Source: Euhalothece natronophila Z-M001
Lineage (GTDB): Bacteria; Cyanobacteriota; Cyanobacteriia; Cyanobacteriales; Rubidibacteraceae
Length of the DNA stretch: 64,000 nt
Assembly (NCBI RefSeq): GCF_007904085.1
Contig: NZ_CP042326.1
Location: 1,426,001-1,490,000 of the forward strand
Reading direction: 5' to 3'
Shown piece by piece: positions 26,291-36,710 of this stretch (within the stretch, counting starts at the first letter, position 1; the number at the start of each line of letters is the position of its first letter). A model generated the notes under the pieces. It saw only the letters and a program-made list of their open reading frames with translations. It ran no database searches and was not told the DNA's origin. The translations under genes were made by a program, and so were the position numbers.

Positions 26291-27001
26291 CTATTTAATC
26301 GCCAAAAATCCCTGAAAACAAATATATTTCATTATCGTTGTAATATCAACAAACCCTGCTCTTTCTAACAAGCCTAAATTCCCGGCTGTCGAAAATGGTT
26401 CTAACACCCCTTTTAAGCTACGACTCTTGGCGATAATTTCATCTCCAGAATATCCCTGATTTAGTTTATAATCATTATAAAGGGTGGTCATCATATCCTG
26501 AAAGCGAGCATCTGGACTGCGAACTTTTTCAAACAGTAAAAAACCACCGCCCCAATTAAGAGATTGATAAATGCGATTAAACAATAACTGGCGATGTTTT
26601 GGTTTGATAAACTGCATTGTATAGTAAGCAAAAATTAAATCTGCTTTTTCTAATTCTATCTCTAGTAAATTTTCTTCTCGAATTTCCACATTAGAAAAGT
26701 TTTGACAACTTTTTTGTGCATATTGAACCATCTCTGTTTCCACATCAATGCCAATAAATTGTATTCGCTTAGCTTGATGGTGTTGCGCTAACAGAGTAAG
26801 TAATTTTCCTGTAGAACAGCCCAAATCATAGCAAACTGAACTATCATCAAGGAAAAAATCAGAAATACTGACCCCTAGTTCGTGGGAAGCATTATAAAAT
26901 GGGATAGATTTTTCTATATGCTGATCAAAGTGTTTAGTTAGATCACCACTAAATGACCAGTTAGCATTGTCTGCGTTAATTTGATCGCCCACGTGTATCA
27001 T
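26291..27001 (-). CDS. CmoA-like SAM-dependent methyltransferase
   Basis: A class I methyltransferase of 236 aa with motif I VCYDLGCSTGKLL (about 57-69), IGIDVETEMV (motif II) and FAYYTMQFI (motif IV). The order and the later segments (NDYKLNQGYSGDEIIAKSRSL, then a C-terminal CFQGFLAIK) match CmoA, which makes carboxy-SAM for tRNA wobble modification. CmoB is not in the window, so substrate and product are uncertain. It lies 15 bases upstream of trhO, another U34-modifying enzyme, which supports a tRNA role. Confidence 0.75.
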   Translation of the reverse strand: MIHVGDQINADNANWSFSGDLTKHFDQHIEKSIPFYNASHELGVSISDFFLDDSSVCYDLGCSTGKLLTLLAQHHQAKRIQFIGIDVETEMVQYAQKSCQNFSNVEIREENLLEIELEKADLIFAYYTMQFIKPKHRQLLFNRIYQSLNWGGGFLLFEKVRSPDARFQDMMTTLYNDYKLNQGYSGDEIIAKSRSLKGVLEPFSTAGNLGLLERAGFVDITTIMKYICFQGFLAIK

Positions 27002-27118
27002 ACTATTTTTAATACTTTAATCCTACATAATACTTTTAGCAGAAGGGCTGTGAATCCGACGACTACAACTCGCGCGTTCCTTTGCGCCGTACGAGGTAGT
27101 TTATTAGAGAATGCGCTC

Positions 27119-27916
27119 TTAAATCCATCCTCGTAGCCAATAAACAAAAATGCCAAGATATTCTTTGAGCACTCGGGTGCTTTGTTCAAGATGATCAGCA
27201 TCAGGGAGAGAATTTAATAAAGTGGCTTGGGGGGTACTTTGTAGTTGTTGCCAATGTTGCCTAGTAATAGAAAAATCAGTGGGAGCTGGAATAATATCAA
27301 TCTCCTGTTTTTTAAAGGTTAAAACTGACCGTGGCATATGAGAAGCCGAAGTCACTAACAAACATTGCTTAATCCCTTTTTCCTCTAAAATTTCTTGAGT
27401 GTAAACCGCATTATCATGGGTATTGAGGGCTTGCGGTTCTTCAATTACTGCCGAAGCTGGCACTCCGATTTCTACCAGTAACTGTTTCATATTTGTTGCT
27501 TCAGGAGTATCATTGCCTAACCAAGAAATGCGTCCGCCTGTTGCAATGATGAGAGGGGCTTTTCCTTGCTTATAAAGGTGAGCTGCATATAAAACGCGAT
27601 CGCCTGCTCCTGTTATTTCCACAGTATTCCGCGGAGGAATGGGAGCTTGAGTTGATCCTCCTAATAAAATAATTGCCTCTGCTTCGGGTAATTTCTCATT
27701 CTCATTAGAAATATGTTGCCATTCTAAAGATTGAGTTAACCCAGAACTCACCCAAGCATTACTAAAAATTAAAAGTACCCCTAAAGCAATCCCCATCGGA
27801 AATAGAGCAAAATAAGGACGTTTCCAAGCAATAATTAACCCCACTAATAACAGAATACTTGCCAACCCTAGCGGATAAACAAAAAGCGGAAGTAGTTTAG
27901 AAAAAAAGAGAAACAT
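27119..27916 (-). CDS. YdcF/ElyC-like DUF218 membrane protein
   Basis: Two N-terminal membrane helices (about 8-30 and 34-52) are followed by a DUF218 domain with AIILLGGSTQ (about 90), LIIATGGRI, a conserved NTHDNA motif and LLVTSASHMPRSV. DUF218 proteins such as ElyC and SanA act in envelope maintenance; the activity is not defined. The 265-aa length is typical. It is divergent from the peroxiredoxin gene. The 118-base gap on its 3' side shows nothing. Confidence 0.85.
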   Translation of the reverse strand: MFLFFSKLLPLFVYPLGLASILLLVGLIIAWKRPYFALFPMGIALGVLLIFSNAWVSSGLTQSLEWQHISNENEKLPEAEAIILLGGSTQAPIPPRNTVEITGAGDRVLYAAHLYKQGKAPLIIATGGRISWLGNDTPEATNMKQLLVEIGVPASAVIEEPQALNTHDNAVYTQEILEEKGIKQCLLVTSASHMPRSVLTFKKQEIDIIPAPTDFSITRQHWQQLQSTPQATLLNSLPDADHLEQSTRVLKEYLGIFVYWLRGWI

Positions 27917-28058
27917 ATTTAATTCGTTATTCGTTTATGAAGGACAAACCCCAAACGACTCTCTCCAGAGAAAGATTCTGCTTCAAAGCTCTTTAATCAG
28001 AGGTCTAAGCACGATATAGTAGCAATTGTTAAGTTAAATCACAAAGGATTAAAGTCTA

Positions 28059-28601
28059 ATGAGTGTAGCTGTTGAACAAATGGTTCCTGATGTCGTATTT
28101 CGGACTCGTGTCCGTGATGAATCTGTTGGAGGAGAAAATCCATTTCGCTGGCAAGATCGGACGACTCAAGAGATTTTTGGTGGCAAACGAATAGTTTTAT
28201 TTGCTCTGCCTGGAGCATTTACTCCTACTTGTTCTTCTACTCACTTGCCTCGTTATGAAGAATTATATGATGAAATCCGCGCTCAGGGAATTGATGAGAT
28301 AATTTGTCTCTCCGTGAATGATGCCTTTGTTATGTTCCAGTGGGCGAAAAAACAAGGAGCAGAAAAAGTATTTATGCTTCCCGATGGCAATGGAGATTTT
28401 ACCCGTAAAATGGGAATGCTTGTAGAAAAAGAAAATCTTGGCTTTGGAATGCGCTCTTGGCGTTATTCGATGGTGGTTAACGATTGTAAAATTGAAAAAA
28501 TGTTCATTGAGCCAGATTATCAGGATAACTGCCCCACTGATCCCTTTGAAGTTTCTGATGCTGATACCATGCTAGCTTATCTCAAAGGGTCAAAAAGTTA
28601 G
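28059..28601 (+). CDS. Type II (Prx5-like) peroxiredoxin
   Basis: It reduces H2O2 and organic peroxides. The 180-aa protein has the peroxidatic site [14 protein letters not shown] (catalytic Cys about 58), FALPGAFTP before it, and the [11 protein letters not shown] segment further on. Another Cys near residue 88 (EIICLSVND) and one in YQDNCPTDP may act in resolution. No glutaredoxin domain is fused. A G-rich hairpin (CCTCTTTT-CCTA-GAAAGGGG) follows about 20 bases after the stop. Confidence 0.93.
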   Translation: MSVAVEQMVPDVVFRTRVRDESVGGENPFRWQDRTTQEIFGGKRIVLFALPGAFTPTCSSTHLPRYEELYDEIRAQGIDEIICLSVNDAFVMFQWAKKQGAEKVFMLPDGNGDFTRKMGMLVEKENLGFGMRSWRYSMVVNDCKIEKMFIEPDYQDNCPTDPFEVSDADTMLAYLKGSKS

Positions 28602-28690
28602 TTTTGCTTAACCAATTTCCTCTTTTCCTAGAAAGGGGATCAGGTTTCTAATTAGCTACAATGCTGGTATAGTCGTTCCAATTCAGTTCC

Positions 28691-28739
28691 GTAGTGCAGC
28701 CATCTTGGCTGCTACTAGGGAGCAAGATGCTCCCACTAC
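28691..28739. repeat. Cruciform-like double-hairpin repeat with complementary loops
   Basis: A highly symmetric 49-base element. Outer arms GTAGT/ACTAC flank hairpin 1 (GCAGCC-ATCTT-GGCTGC), a central TACTA and hairpin 2 (GGGAGC-AAGAT-GCTCCC). Segments alternate 5-6-5-6-5-6-5-6-5 bases. The two loops, ATCTT and AAGAT, are exact reverse complements. REP-like repeats with these stems are known in cyanobacteria. A GTG inside it opens the reading frame of the next gene but is unlikely to be a start. Confidence 0.75.
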
Positions 28740-28795
28740 TTTTAGGTTGCTGTTTTTTATTTGGAATCACTATAAAACCTGACTCCCCTTTTGTT

Positions 28796-31615
28796 ATGCT
28801 TACCCTAATTTTGTGCCATCAAACTGCTGACTTTGACGCTTTAGGGGCAGCAGTGGGGTTAACTCGCCTCCATACAGGGTCAAAATTTGTTTTAACAGGT
28901 GGAGCACATCCAGGAGTAAAATCCTTTCTCGCCTTACATCGGGATGAGTTAGCTGTCATTGAACAGCGCAGTGTTCATCCTGAAGATATTGAAACCTTAA
29001 TTGTTGTTGATACCCAACACCGTCAGCGGTTAGGTAAAGCTCAAAGTTGGTTTGATCTTCCCCAACTCAAAAATATTCTGCTCTATGATCATCACCCCTT
29101 AGAAGGGGATATTCCCGCAACAATTACCCAAATTGATAACGTTGGGGCAACTTGCACCCTAGTAGTAGAAGAATTAAGGGCAAATGAGGCAAGTTTAAGC
29201 GCGATCGAAGCCACTGTGATGGCATTAGGGATTCATGCCGATACAGGATCACTTACTTTTCCTCAAAGTACCTCCCGCGATGCCAAGGCTTTAGCCTGGT
29301 TAATGGAACAAGGAGCCAATATTAGTCTCATTGCGGAGCATGGGGAACCCAGTCTTTCCCCTCAGCTACAAACACTTTTCTCAGAAGCCCTAGACACCGT
29401 CCAGACTGAAACAATACAGGGTTATACTTTAGGGTGGGTATTTCTCAGTGGAGAAAAATTTGTTCCGGGTTTATCCAGTGTCACCGAACGGTTAATTGAA
29501 GTCATTGAAGCTGATGCCCTTTTACTGGTTCATAGTTATTTTCACAGTAATGAACATCGAGCGAGTCTGATTGCCCGTTGCAGTATTCCTACAATTGATC
29601 TTAATGAAATTTTAGTGCCCTATGGCGGTGGCGGGCATAAGCAAGCGGCTTCGGCAAACTTAAAAACTGATCACCCTCAAGAAATTCTCACTGAACTCAT
29701 AGAAACCCTCAAATCAAAAATTCCCCACCCTCCCACAGCAAGGGAACTAATGTCTTCTCCGGTTCGCACCATCCTTCCTGATACTACCATTGATGAAGCC
29801 CAACGCATTCTCCTCCGTTATGGACATTCGGGGTTATCAGTGGTTGATGAAAATCAAGAATTAGTGGGAATTATTTCGCGTCGGGATCTTGACCTCGCCT
29901 TACATCATGGTTTTGGTCATGCCCCAGTTAAAGGATATATGACGCGGAATCTTAAAACGATTACTACTGATACGGTTTTACCTGACATTGAAGACTTAAT
30001 GGTCACCTATGACGTAGGCAGATTACCAGTTTTAGAGAATCATCAACTACTTGGCATTGTCACCCGTACCGATGTTTTACGCCAATTGCATCAAGAACGG
30101 GGAACCGAGAATAAAGATCAAGATCATCAGTCTTTAGTTTCCGCTTGCCTACTTCCCAATTTTAAGCAGCGACTGCGCCCCGAACTATGGAAATTACTCT
30201 CCTTTGCCGCTACTGAAGCACAAAAACGAGGGTGGCATCTTTACCTGGTTGGTGGTGCAGTACGAGATATTCTCCTTGCCAACCCCCAGCAAACAGACTC
30301 AGAAATTTTTCTGCAAGATATTGATTTAGTGGTTGATGGCTTCCATCGGGTTGCAGAAGTGGGCGCAGGAGTAGAACTTGCGAAAGCCTTACAAGCTGAT
30401 TATCCATCCGCGCGTCTGGAAGTCCATGGGGAATTTCAAACGGCAGCTTTGCTCTGGCATAATGATCCTGAACTAGACTCATTATGGATTGATATTGCCA
30501 CCGCGAGAACCGAGTTTTATCCCTATCCTGCAGCCAACCCAGAAGTAGAAGCGAGTTCTATTCGTCAAGATTTATACCGCCGTGACTTTACCATTAATGC
30601 CCTTGCCATTCGCTTAACTTCACCGAAAAGCGGGGAACTTCTTGACTTTTTTGGAGGATTACTCGATTTAAGATCAGGGCTAATTCGGGTGTTACATGCT
30701 AATAGTTTTATTGAAGATCCCACTCGCATTTATCGGGCGGTGCGTTTTGCGGTGCGTCTTGGTTTTGAAGTGGAAGCGCAAACAGAAGACTATATTCGCT
30801 ATGCCATTGCCAGTGGGGCTTATGATCGCTCTCGCGCTGAAAATCGTAAAGCCCCCGCTTTGCAAACTCGCCTCAAAGGAGAACTTAAATACATTCTAGA
30901 GGCAAGCTATTGGCAACCAGCTCTTAAAAAGTTATCGGCTCTCAATGCGTTAAAGTGTCTGCATCCTAAACTGAGCTTAGATCGTCAGTTATGGTGGCAA
31001 TTACGATTTTTAGGACGCTGTTTAAGACGATTTGATCCTAATCATACCCTAACCCATTGGCAAATGCGCTTAGAGGTGATGATTGCTTCTTTACCAGAAC
31101 AAAGGGTGATGGTTGCTCAACAGTTAGAACTTCCCCATGACAGTATTAAACGCTTAGAACAGTTGGCAGCGAGAGAAGAGGAGGTAGAGAAAAAATTATC
31201 CCTCTCTCTTTCTTCTCAGGAGAAACATGATCTCTACGAAACTTTACGACAGAAACGGGGAGAATTATTGAATTTACCCCCTAATCAGGTGCAAATTCCC
31301 ATTGAGAAAACTTTATTTCGCGAGGGATATCATCCTTACACTCTTGTAAAGCATTTAAGTTCTTATAAACTGCCGATGTTAGTTTTATTGGCAGTGCGTT
31401 GTTCTCCTCTTGTTAGAAAACGAATTTGGCACTATATTAACCATTGGTCGCAGGTGAAGGCTCCAGTAAATGGGAATGATCTTAAGGCATGGGGGTATAA
31501 ACCCGGTCCCCAATATCGGGAGATGCTAGAAAGTGTATTAGAGGAAACCCTGAATGGGGTAATTCAAACTAAGGAAGAGGGAAAGCAGTTTTTAAGCTCA
31601 ATTTACGAAAGCTGA
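28796..31615 (+). CDS. DHH-CBS-tRNA nucleotidyltransferase fusion protein
   Basis: A fusion of 939 aa. It has an N-terminal DHH phosphoesterase domain (LCHQTADFDALGAA, VVDTQHR, YDHHPLEGD) with DHHA1 (PYGGGGHKQAAS), two CBS domains (about 325-440), then a class II poly(A)/tRNA nucleotidyltransferase domain (LVGGAVRDILL and DIDLVVDG, about 485-520; RRDFTINALA). Such fusions occur in cyanobacteria and deep-branching bacteria and act in tRNA 3'-end (A- or CC-) addition. The frame extends upstream to a GTG at 28694, but that lies in a repeat, so the ATG giving MLTLILCHQTADFDA is preferred. Confidence 0.88.
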   Translation: MLTLILCHQTADFDALGAAVGLTRLHTGSKFVLTGGAHPGVKSFLALHRDELAVIEQRSVHPEDIETLIVVDTQHRQRLGKAQSWFDLPQLKNILLYDHHPLEGDIPATITQIDNVGATCTLVVEELRANEASLSAIEATVMALGIHADTGSLTFPQSTSRDAKALAWLMEQGANISLIAEHGEPSLSPQLQTLFSEALDTVQTETIQGYTLGWVFLSGEKFVPGLSSVTERLIEVIEADALLLVHSYFHSNEHRASLIARCSIPTIDLNEILVPYGGGGHKQAASANLKTDHPQEILTELIETLKSKIPHPPTARELMSSPVRTILPDTTIDEAQRILLRYGHSGLSVVDENQELVGIISRRDLDLALHHGFGHAPVKGYMTRNLKTITTDTVLPDIEDLMVTYDVGRLPVLENHQLLGIVTRTDVLRQLHQERGTENKDQDHQSLVSACLLPNFKQRLRPELWKLLSFAATEAQKRGWHLYLVGGAVRDILLANPQQTDSEIFLQDIDLVVDGFHRVAEVGAGVELAKALQADYPSARLEVHGEFQTAALLWHNDPELDSLWIDIATARTEFYPYPAANPEVEASSIRQDLYRRDFTINALAIRLTSPKSGELLDFFGGLLDLRSGLIRVLHANSFIEDPTRIYRAVRFAVRLGFEVEAQTEDYIRYAIASGAYDRSRAENRKAPALQTRLKGELKYILEASYWQPALKKLSALNALKCLHPKLSLDRQLWWQLRFLGRCLRRFDPNHTLTHWQMRLEVMIASLPEQRVMVAQQLELPHDSIKRLEQLAAREEEVEKKLSLSLSSQEKHDLYETLRQKRGELLNLPPNQVQIPIEKTLFREGYHPYTLVKHLSSYKLPMLVLLAVRCSPLVRKRIWHYINHWSQVKAPVNGNDLKAWGYKPGPQYREMLESVLEETLNGVIQTKEEGKQFLSSIYES

Positions 31616-32079
31616 TTAAAAAAAGATTCATCCACGTCATAGCCTAACATTTGACTAAAAGCAGTAATCCGCCCATAGCCAGACACCTCTTGCGTTTTTA
31701 ACCAGTCATATAAAATAAATACCTTACGCATCACGAACAATTCTAGGGCTTCAGGATTAAATTGGATGCCTTCAGCCCGACTAAACTGGTGAGGAACTAA
31801 CATAGCAGTATAACGAGCTAATTCCCCATTGCGCCAGTCAAGAAAGAAGATAAACCAAGGATAAACCGTGTCTAGGCGTAAAAACCAGAGACGAACTTCA
31901 GGAACTTCTGACCACTCGCGAGGATCACTCTCCTCTCGGGGATAATCAAACTGGAATTGGAATTGTTGTTCAAATTCGGTTAGGTTTCCTTGCGTTAAAA
32001 TTGGCTCTAATTCACGCTGTAATGGTGATAAATCAAGCTGATCAATGCTATCTTTAGTTAATTTGATGGTAATGGTCAT
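31603..32079 (-). CDS. CRR6-family NDH-1 assembly factor (DUF1817)
   Basis: CRR6 proteins help mature the NdhI subunit of the photosynthetic NDH-1 complex. The 158-aa protein shows the conserved core VRLWFLRLDTVYPWFIFFLDWRNGELARYTAMLVPHQFSRAEGI in pieces (about 63-106) and NPEALELFVMRKVFILYDWL. There is no signal peptide; CRR6 acts in the cytoplasm or stroma. Its 3' end overlaps the upstream convergent gene by 13 bases, and it is divergent from the TPR gene. Confidence 0.8.
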   Translation of the reverse strand: MTITIKLTKDSIDQLDLSPLQRELEPILTQGNLTEFEQQFQFQFDYPREESDPREWSEVPEVRLWFLRLDTVYPWFIFFLDWRNGELARYTAMLVPHQFSRAEGIQFNPEALELFVMRKVFILYDWLKTQEVSGYGRITAFSQMLGYDVDESFFNQLS

Positions 32080-32142
32080 TGTTAAAAAAGCTCGTTATTG
32101 TTGAATTATATTAGGACAAGATTGACTAAAACAGGGAATTTT

Positions 32143-33021
32143 ATGGGCTTAAAACAGAATTTGTTTATTTCATTACTAGCTTGTGCAGGAATTTGGGGTG
32201 CGACAATTCCCCCCTCTTATTCCCAAGCCTTACTGCCACATACTTTAGAACCAAACTTTGAAAGTTTAGAAGAACAGGGAGTTCGGTTAGCTCAAGATGC
32301 GGCGCAACTGGTTCGCTTCCAACAATTTGATGCTGCCTTAGCACGGGTAAAAGTGGCAACCCAACTTGCGCCAGAAGTTTATGAACCTTGGTTTATTTTA
32401 GGCAGTTTACAAGTAAGAAACGATAATCCTGAAGAGGCAATTACTGCTCTTAAAAAAGCCCATGAACTTGCCCCAGATGAGTCAAGAGTGTTATTTACCC
32501 TTGGCTCGGCTTATTTTCGTCAAGGAGACTATGAGCAAGCAGTAGCAGAATTACAAGCAGGCTTAGAGATTGAACCAAACTCTCCCGAAGCTCTTTTTGA
32601 TCTCGGTAATGCTTATTTCCAACTAGATGACTATGATAGCGCGATCGCGGCTTATGAAGAGGCATTTGAGTTAGAAGCAGGATTTTGGCCAGCCATTAAT
32701 AATATTGGCTTAATTCGCTATGAACAAGGAGATGTGGAACAAGCCATTGCCGACTGGGAAACTGCCATGGAAATTACAGATGAGTTTGCCGAACCTAAAC
32801 TCGCTATTGCTGTGGCGCTGTATCAACAAGGAAGAGAACAAGAAGCTCATTCTTTAGGAGAAGAAGCCTTACAGCAAGATGAACGTTATGGTACTCTTGA
32901 CTTTCTAGAAGAAAACCTTTGGGGAGAAAAATTACTCACTGATGCAGCAGAGTTTTTCCTATCTCCCCCCATGGAAGAAACCCTCACTCGTTTACAAATT
33001 ACCCCACCTGATCCAGAGTAG
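32143..33021 (+). CDS. Exported TPR-repeat protein
   Basis: A signal peptide (FISLLACAGIWG, with small residues to about 27) is followed by at least five TPR units between about residues 60 and 230 (for example YEPWFILGSLQVRNDNPEEAI, SRVLFTLGSAYFRQGDYEQAV, PEALFDLGNAYFQLDDYDSAI). TPR proteins scaffold protein complexes; the partner is unknown. A TTG at 32098 would add 15 residues before the signal peptide; the ATG at 32143 has AGGGAA upstream and is preferred (292 aa). It lies 33 bases upstream of the gyrA-like gene. Confidence 0.8.
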   Translation: MGLKQNLFISLLACAGIWGATIPPSYSQALLPHTLEPNFESLEEQGVRLAQDAAQLVRFQQFDAALARVKVATQLAPEVYEPWFILGSLQVRNDNPEEAITALKKAHELAPDESRVLFTLGSAYFRQGDYEQAVAELQAGLEIEPNSPEALFDLGNAYFQLDDYDSAIAAYEEAFELEAGFWPAINNIGLIRYEQGDVEQAIADWETAMEITDEFAEPKLAIAVALYQQGREQEAHSLGEEALQQDERYGTLDFLEENLWGEKLLTDAAEFFLSPPMEETLTRLQITPPDPE

Positions 33022-33054
33022 TTAAAGTCTCTCTAACAGCAATAGGTACTAGGC

Positions 33055-35517
33055 ATGGCAAAACAGTTAAATCTTACGGGCGGTAATCAAATTATTCCCA
33101 CAGCCCTCCACTCGGAAATGCAACAATCGTATTTAGAATATGCGATGAGCGTCATTGTGGGGCGAGCCTTACCCGATGTTCGTGATGGCTTAAAACCTGT
33201 TCATCGACGGATTTTATATGCAATGCATGAGCTAGGGTTAACCCCAGATCGTCCCTTTCGGAAATGCGCTCGCGTGGTTGGGGATGTTCTAGGGAAATAT
33301 CATCCTCACGGGGATCAAGCGGTGTATGATGCGCTGGTGCGGATGGTACAGGAATTTGCCACTCGTTATCCACTGTTAGCAGGACATGGCAATTTTGGCT
33401 CTCTGGATAATGATCCTCCTGCTGCCATGCGTTACACCGAAACCCGACTTGCCCCCCTCGCCACTGAAGCCCTCCTCAATAACATTGGGGAAGCAACGGT
33501 GGATTTTGTGGGTAACTTTGATAATTCCCAACAAGAACCTGTGGTGTTACCAGCACAATTGCCAGTGCTGCTTCTCAATGGCTGTTCAGGAATTGCTGTG
33601 GGGATGGCAACGAATATTCCGCCTCATAATCTAGGGGAAGTGGTGGATGGGTTAATTGCCCTCATTGATAAGCCTGAGTTACCCGATGAAAAGTTATGGG
33701 AGTTAATTCCAGCCCCTGATTTTCCTACTGGTGGCGAAATTATTGATTTAGAGGGAGTGAAAGAAGCCTATCGCACAGGGCGCGGTACAGTTCGGGTGCG
33801 AGGAGTGGTAAAAGTAGAACAGTTGCATTACCGCCGTCGTCATCGTACCGCCCTAGTAGTGACTGAGTTTCCCTACCAAGTGAATAAGGCAAGTTGGATT
33901 GAAAAAGTTGCCGAGTTAGTGAATGGGGGACGCATTGAGGGCATTGCTGATATACGGGATGAGAGCGATCGCGCTGGCGTGCGTGTTGTCATTGAGTTAA
34001 AACGGGATGCTTCTTCCGATGAGGTATTGGGGCAACTCTATCATCAGACGGCTCTACAATCCAATTTTGGGACAATTCTTCTCGCTTTAGTGGATAATGC
34101 CCCCTGTCAACTGTCTTTAAGGGGATTATTAGAGAATTTTCTCCGCTTTCGAGAGGAAACTCTCACTCGTCAATATACCCACCAGTTAGAGGTGGCAAGA
34201 AAACGCTTACACCTGGCAGAAGGCTTATTAACGGCGCTTAATCATCTAGATGCAGTGATTGATATTCTCAGAAATGCCCCTGATGGTAGTACCGCGAAGG
34301 CACAGTTACAGGTGCAATTAGGTATTAGTGATCAGCAAGGGGATTCCATTTTAGCCATGCCCATGCGCCGTTTAACGGGGTTAGAGCGACAAAAATTAGA
34401 GGCGGAAGTGAATGAGTTACAGGGAGAAATTGAAAAGTTAGAAACGCTTTTAGGAGATCGTAAGGAGTTATTAAAATCTCTGAAAAAAGAATTACGGGGC
34501 TTAAAACGGCGTTATGGTAATGAGCGACGCACTCGCCTTGTGACAGAAACGAAAGTTGCGTCAAAATCAAAAGAAAAAACTGGGAAAAAGCAAACAGCAA
34601 CTCCTGTCAAAGTTACGGATCAACCTTCAGACTCAGCGTTAATCGAAATTACCCAACAAGAGAAAATTTACTGGTGTGAACAGCCGACGGAAGAAAAGGG
34701 AAGTAAAAGCAAAGATTTTGTGGTATTTCGCGATCAATTAAAAACGGAATCCCCCTTAATTGCCATTACCGATTCAGGGAAAGCCTATGCTGTCAAAAAA
34801 GACAGTGTCAGTGCTGTTTATCAGCAGAAAACGCCATTAAAGAAAGTTTTACAAGGAATTGGCAGTAAAAGTGAAGAATCTTGTCTCCATTATGGCTATT
34901 TACCACAACAAGATTTAATTCTGTTAACACAACAAGGGCGGATTAAACGGTTGTCAGCGTCAGAAGTGGCAAATATTGGCAATCGGGGGCTAACATTGCT
35001 GAAATTAAAAGAGCGCGATCGCGTTGTCGATTTATGTTTAGCCAGAGAAGAAGAAGACTTATTACTGGCAACTTCTGCAGGACGAATTTTGCGATTTAAA
35101 ATTGATGAAATTCAAGTTCCCCCCATGGGACGCAGCGCCCAAGGTAATCTTGCCACCCGTTTACGGCAAAATGAACAGCCTGTGGGATGTGTTTCCCTCT
35201 CATCGGAAGATTCTATTTTAGTGGTTTCAGAATTAGGCTATGGAAAAAGAATCCCTGTTAATGCACTGAGACGGGGAAGCCGTGGTGATATTGGCACACA
35301 GGGACTGCAATTTATAAATAGCAGCGATCGCGTTTCGGGAATGCTTCCAGGACAACCAGAAAAACAGATGGTTAAGTTAGTCAGTAATCAAGGGCGAGTC
35401 TTTACCCTGAATATTAAAGATGTCCCCTTTTGGGGAAAAGATGGTGTCGGCGATCGCGTGGTGCAATTAAAGGGAGAAGAGAAGATTACCCAACTCATTC
35501 CCCTTCATCTCGCCTAA
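33055..35517 (+). CDS. Type IIA topoisomerase subunit A (gyrase/topo IV A)
   Basis: The 820-aa protein has the winged-helix breakage domain with [33 protein letters not shown] and the catalytic Tyr in [11 protein letters not shown] (about 124), the tower and coiled coil (about 360-480), and a C-terminal beta-pinwheel (about 540-820). A GyrA-box-like [12 protein letters not shown] is present at about 742. A Lys/Thr-rich linker (about 500-530) joins the two parts. Cyanobacteria carry two GyrA paralogues; this could be gyrase A or the ParC-like one, so no symbol is given. Its stop overlaps the convergent cupB stop by four bases. Confidence 0.9.
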   Translation: MAKQLNLTGGNQIIPTALHSEMQQSYLEYAMSVIVGRALPDVRDGLKPVHRRILYAMHELGLTPDRPFRKCARVVGDVLGKYHPHGDQAVYDALVRMVQEFATRYPLLAGHGNFGSLDNDPPAAMRYTETRLAPLATEALLNNIGEATVDFVGNFDNSQQEPVVLPAQLPVLLLNGCSGIAVGMATNIPPHNLGEVVDGLIALIDKPELPDEKLWELIPAPDFPTGGEIIDLEGVKEAYRTGRGTVRVRGVVKVEQLHYRRRHRTALVVTEFPYQVNKASWIEKVAELVNGGRIEGIADIRDESDRAGVRVVIELKRDASSDEVLGQLYHQTALQSNFGTILLALVDNAPCQLSLRGLLENFLRFREETLTRQYTHQLEVARKRLHLAEGLLTALNHLDAVIDILRNAPDGSTAKAQLQVQLGISDQQGDSILAMPMRRLTGLERQKLEAEVNELQGEIEKLETLLGDRKELLKSLKKELRGLKRRYGNERRTRLVTETKVASKSKEKTGKKQTATPVKVTDQPSDSALIEITQQEKIYWCEQPTEEKGSKSKDFVVFRDQLKTESPLIAITDSGKAYAVKKDSVSAVYQQKTPLKKVLQGIGSKSEESCLHYGYLPQQDLILLTQQGRIKRLSASEVANIGNRGLTLLKLKERDRVVDLCLAREEEDLLLATSAGRILRFKIDEIQVPPMGRSAQGNLATRLRQNEQPVGCVSLSSEDSILVVSELGYGKRIPVNALRRGSRGDIGTQGLQFINSSDRVSGMLPGQPEKQMVKLVSNQGRVFTLNIKDVPFWGKDGVGDRVVQLKGEEKITQLIPLHLA

Positions 35518-36647
35518 CTCGCATTTGCAATTTGTAAGCGAGTTTTTAACATCCGATCCATCCATTGTTCTAAATAACGGCGATTAGCCCGTTTTTCCTC
35601 AATATCAGTGGTATCAAAGGGATGAGGGGCAAGCCCTCGCACTGCCGCCGTCGTAACACAAAACATCGACTTTTGGAAACTCTGACAAATTTTAACTAAT
35701 AAGTCTCCTTCTCCTCGTCCCCATTGCTGATAAAATTCTGTTAAATAGTCAGGGAGAAAATGTCTCATATCCTGCATCAATAAGGTTGGGGGAACACCAG
35801 CCGTTCCAGTGGCAACCACATCTGCGTGTAACGCTCCATAACCAAACTCCTCTTGTTGGACCGGAATTTGATAGGCTTGGGCATTATAGGAAACTAATCC
35901 GGGGAAGGGAGTCCCACGGAAGAAAATGGATTCCACATAGGGAACTGCTGTATCTGGAAGGAAAGTTAACCCTGCTGACTCGGGAATCAGATCATAGGTT
36001 TTACCCCGTAAGGTAACACTGTAAGTAATGGGGAAATTGGCATCAGCAACTAACCCATCTTGAATATGTTGGACAACATCGGGGACATTTTTAATTTCGC
36101 CGTTTAAGTAGCGATCGCTGAGTTCTAAAAAGATTTTACTCATGATCGTCCAAAAATCTCCCAGACCTTTATAATAAGCCATTTGACGCATATGCTCGGT
36201 CAAAAAGTCTTCAAAAACAACATGAAAACCGAACATTAGGGGATTAAACTTAAACTTTTCTCGAATTAGTTGATCAGCAATTTTTTTAAATTCTGGCGAG
36301 TCTAAATAGTCATCTAAACCGCCACCCCCATGCCACATCATCACTCGCATGACATATTCAGCATATTCATAATTAATGCGATCATGCCACCAGTGGCGCA
36401 ATAGTTTTTTAGGAGTTACTTCCCCATTAAAATACTTAAAGAAATTGAAAAAAACTAAGAACTGATGTTCCGCAATATATTTTAAGTTCTTGGCATAGGC
36501 ATCTAAAACAACACCATAACTCTTTAAAATCCCCACTACTTCAATTAAGTTTTCGGGGGAATCTTTTAATAGTGCTTCTCCTGCTTCTAAACGGTAAATG
36601 TCTTCAGCAAGACGATGTTGAGACGGTTCAAACTGTGTAGTAACCAT
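35514..36647 (-). CDS. cupB: CO2 hydration protein (CupB/ChpX type)
   Basis: Cup (Chp) proteins bind the NDH-1MS complex and convert CO2 to bicarbonate in the cytoplasm at the expense of electron flow. The 377-aa protein matches the family along its length ([80 protein letters not shown]). It is the last gene of ndhF-ndhD-cup. No cupS follows, and it is shorter than CupA proteins, so the constitutive CupB system is the better fit; CupA cannot be excluded. Confidence 0.85.
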   Translation of the reverse strand: MVTTQFEPSQHRLAEDIYRLEAGEALLKDSPENLIEVVGILKSYGVVLDAYAKNLKYIAEHQFLVFFNFFKYFNGEVTPKKLLRHWWHDRINYEYAEYVMRVMMWHGGGGLDDYLDSPEFKKIADQLIREKFKFNPLMFGFHVVFEDFLTEHMRQMAYYKGLGDFWTIMSKIFLELSDRYLNGEIKNVPDVVQHIQDGLVADANFPITYSVTLRGKTYDLIPESAGLTFLPDTAVPYVESIFFRGTPFPGLVSYNAQAYQIPVQQEEFGYGALHADVVATGTAGVPPTLLMQDMRHFLPDYLTEFYQQWGRGEGDLLVKICQSFQKSMFCVTTAAVRGLAPHPFDTTDIEEKRANRRYLEQWMDRMLKTRLQIANAS

Positions 36648-36654
36648 AATAAAA

Positions 36655-36710
36655 TTGTCCTTTGTTATTTGTCCTTTGTCCTTTGTATGCCAATGACCAA
36701 TGACTAATTA
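36655..36710. repeat. Heptanucleotide repeats between cupB and ndhD
   Basis: Five tandem 7-base units TTGTCCT, TTGTTAT, TTGTCCT, TTGTCCT, TTGTATG are followed by CCAATGA, CCAATGA, CTAATTA. Both sets belong to the STRR family seen after sat. They fill the whole spacer of the operon. Confidence 0.8.

Noticed and set aside
28694-28795. GTG-started N-terminal extension of the DHH-CBS fusion gene
   Set aside because: The extra 34 codons come from a palindromic repeat and a spacer; the conserved domain begins at the ATG at 28796.
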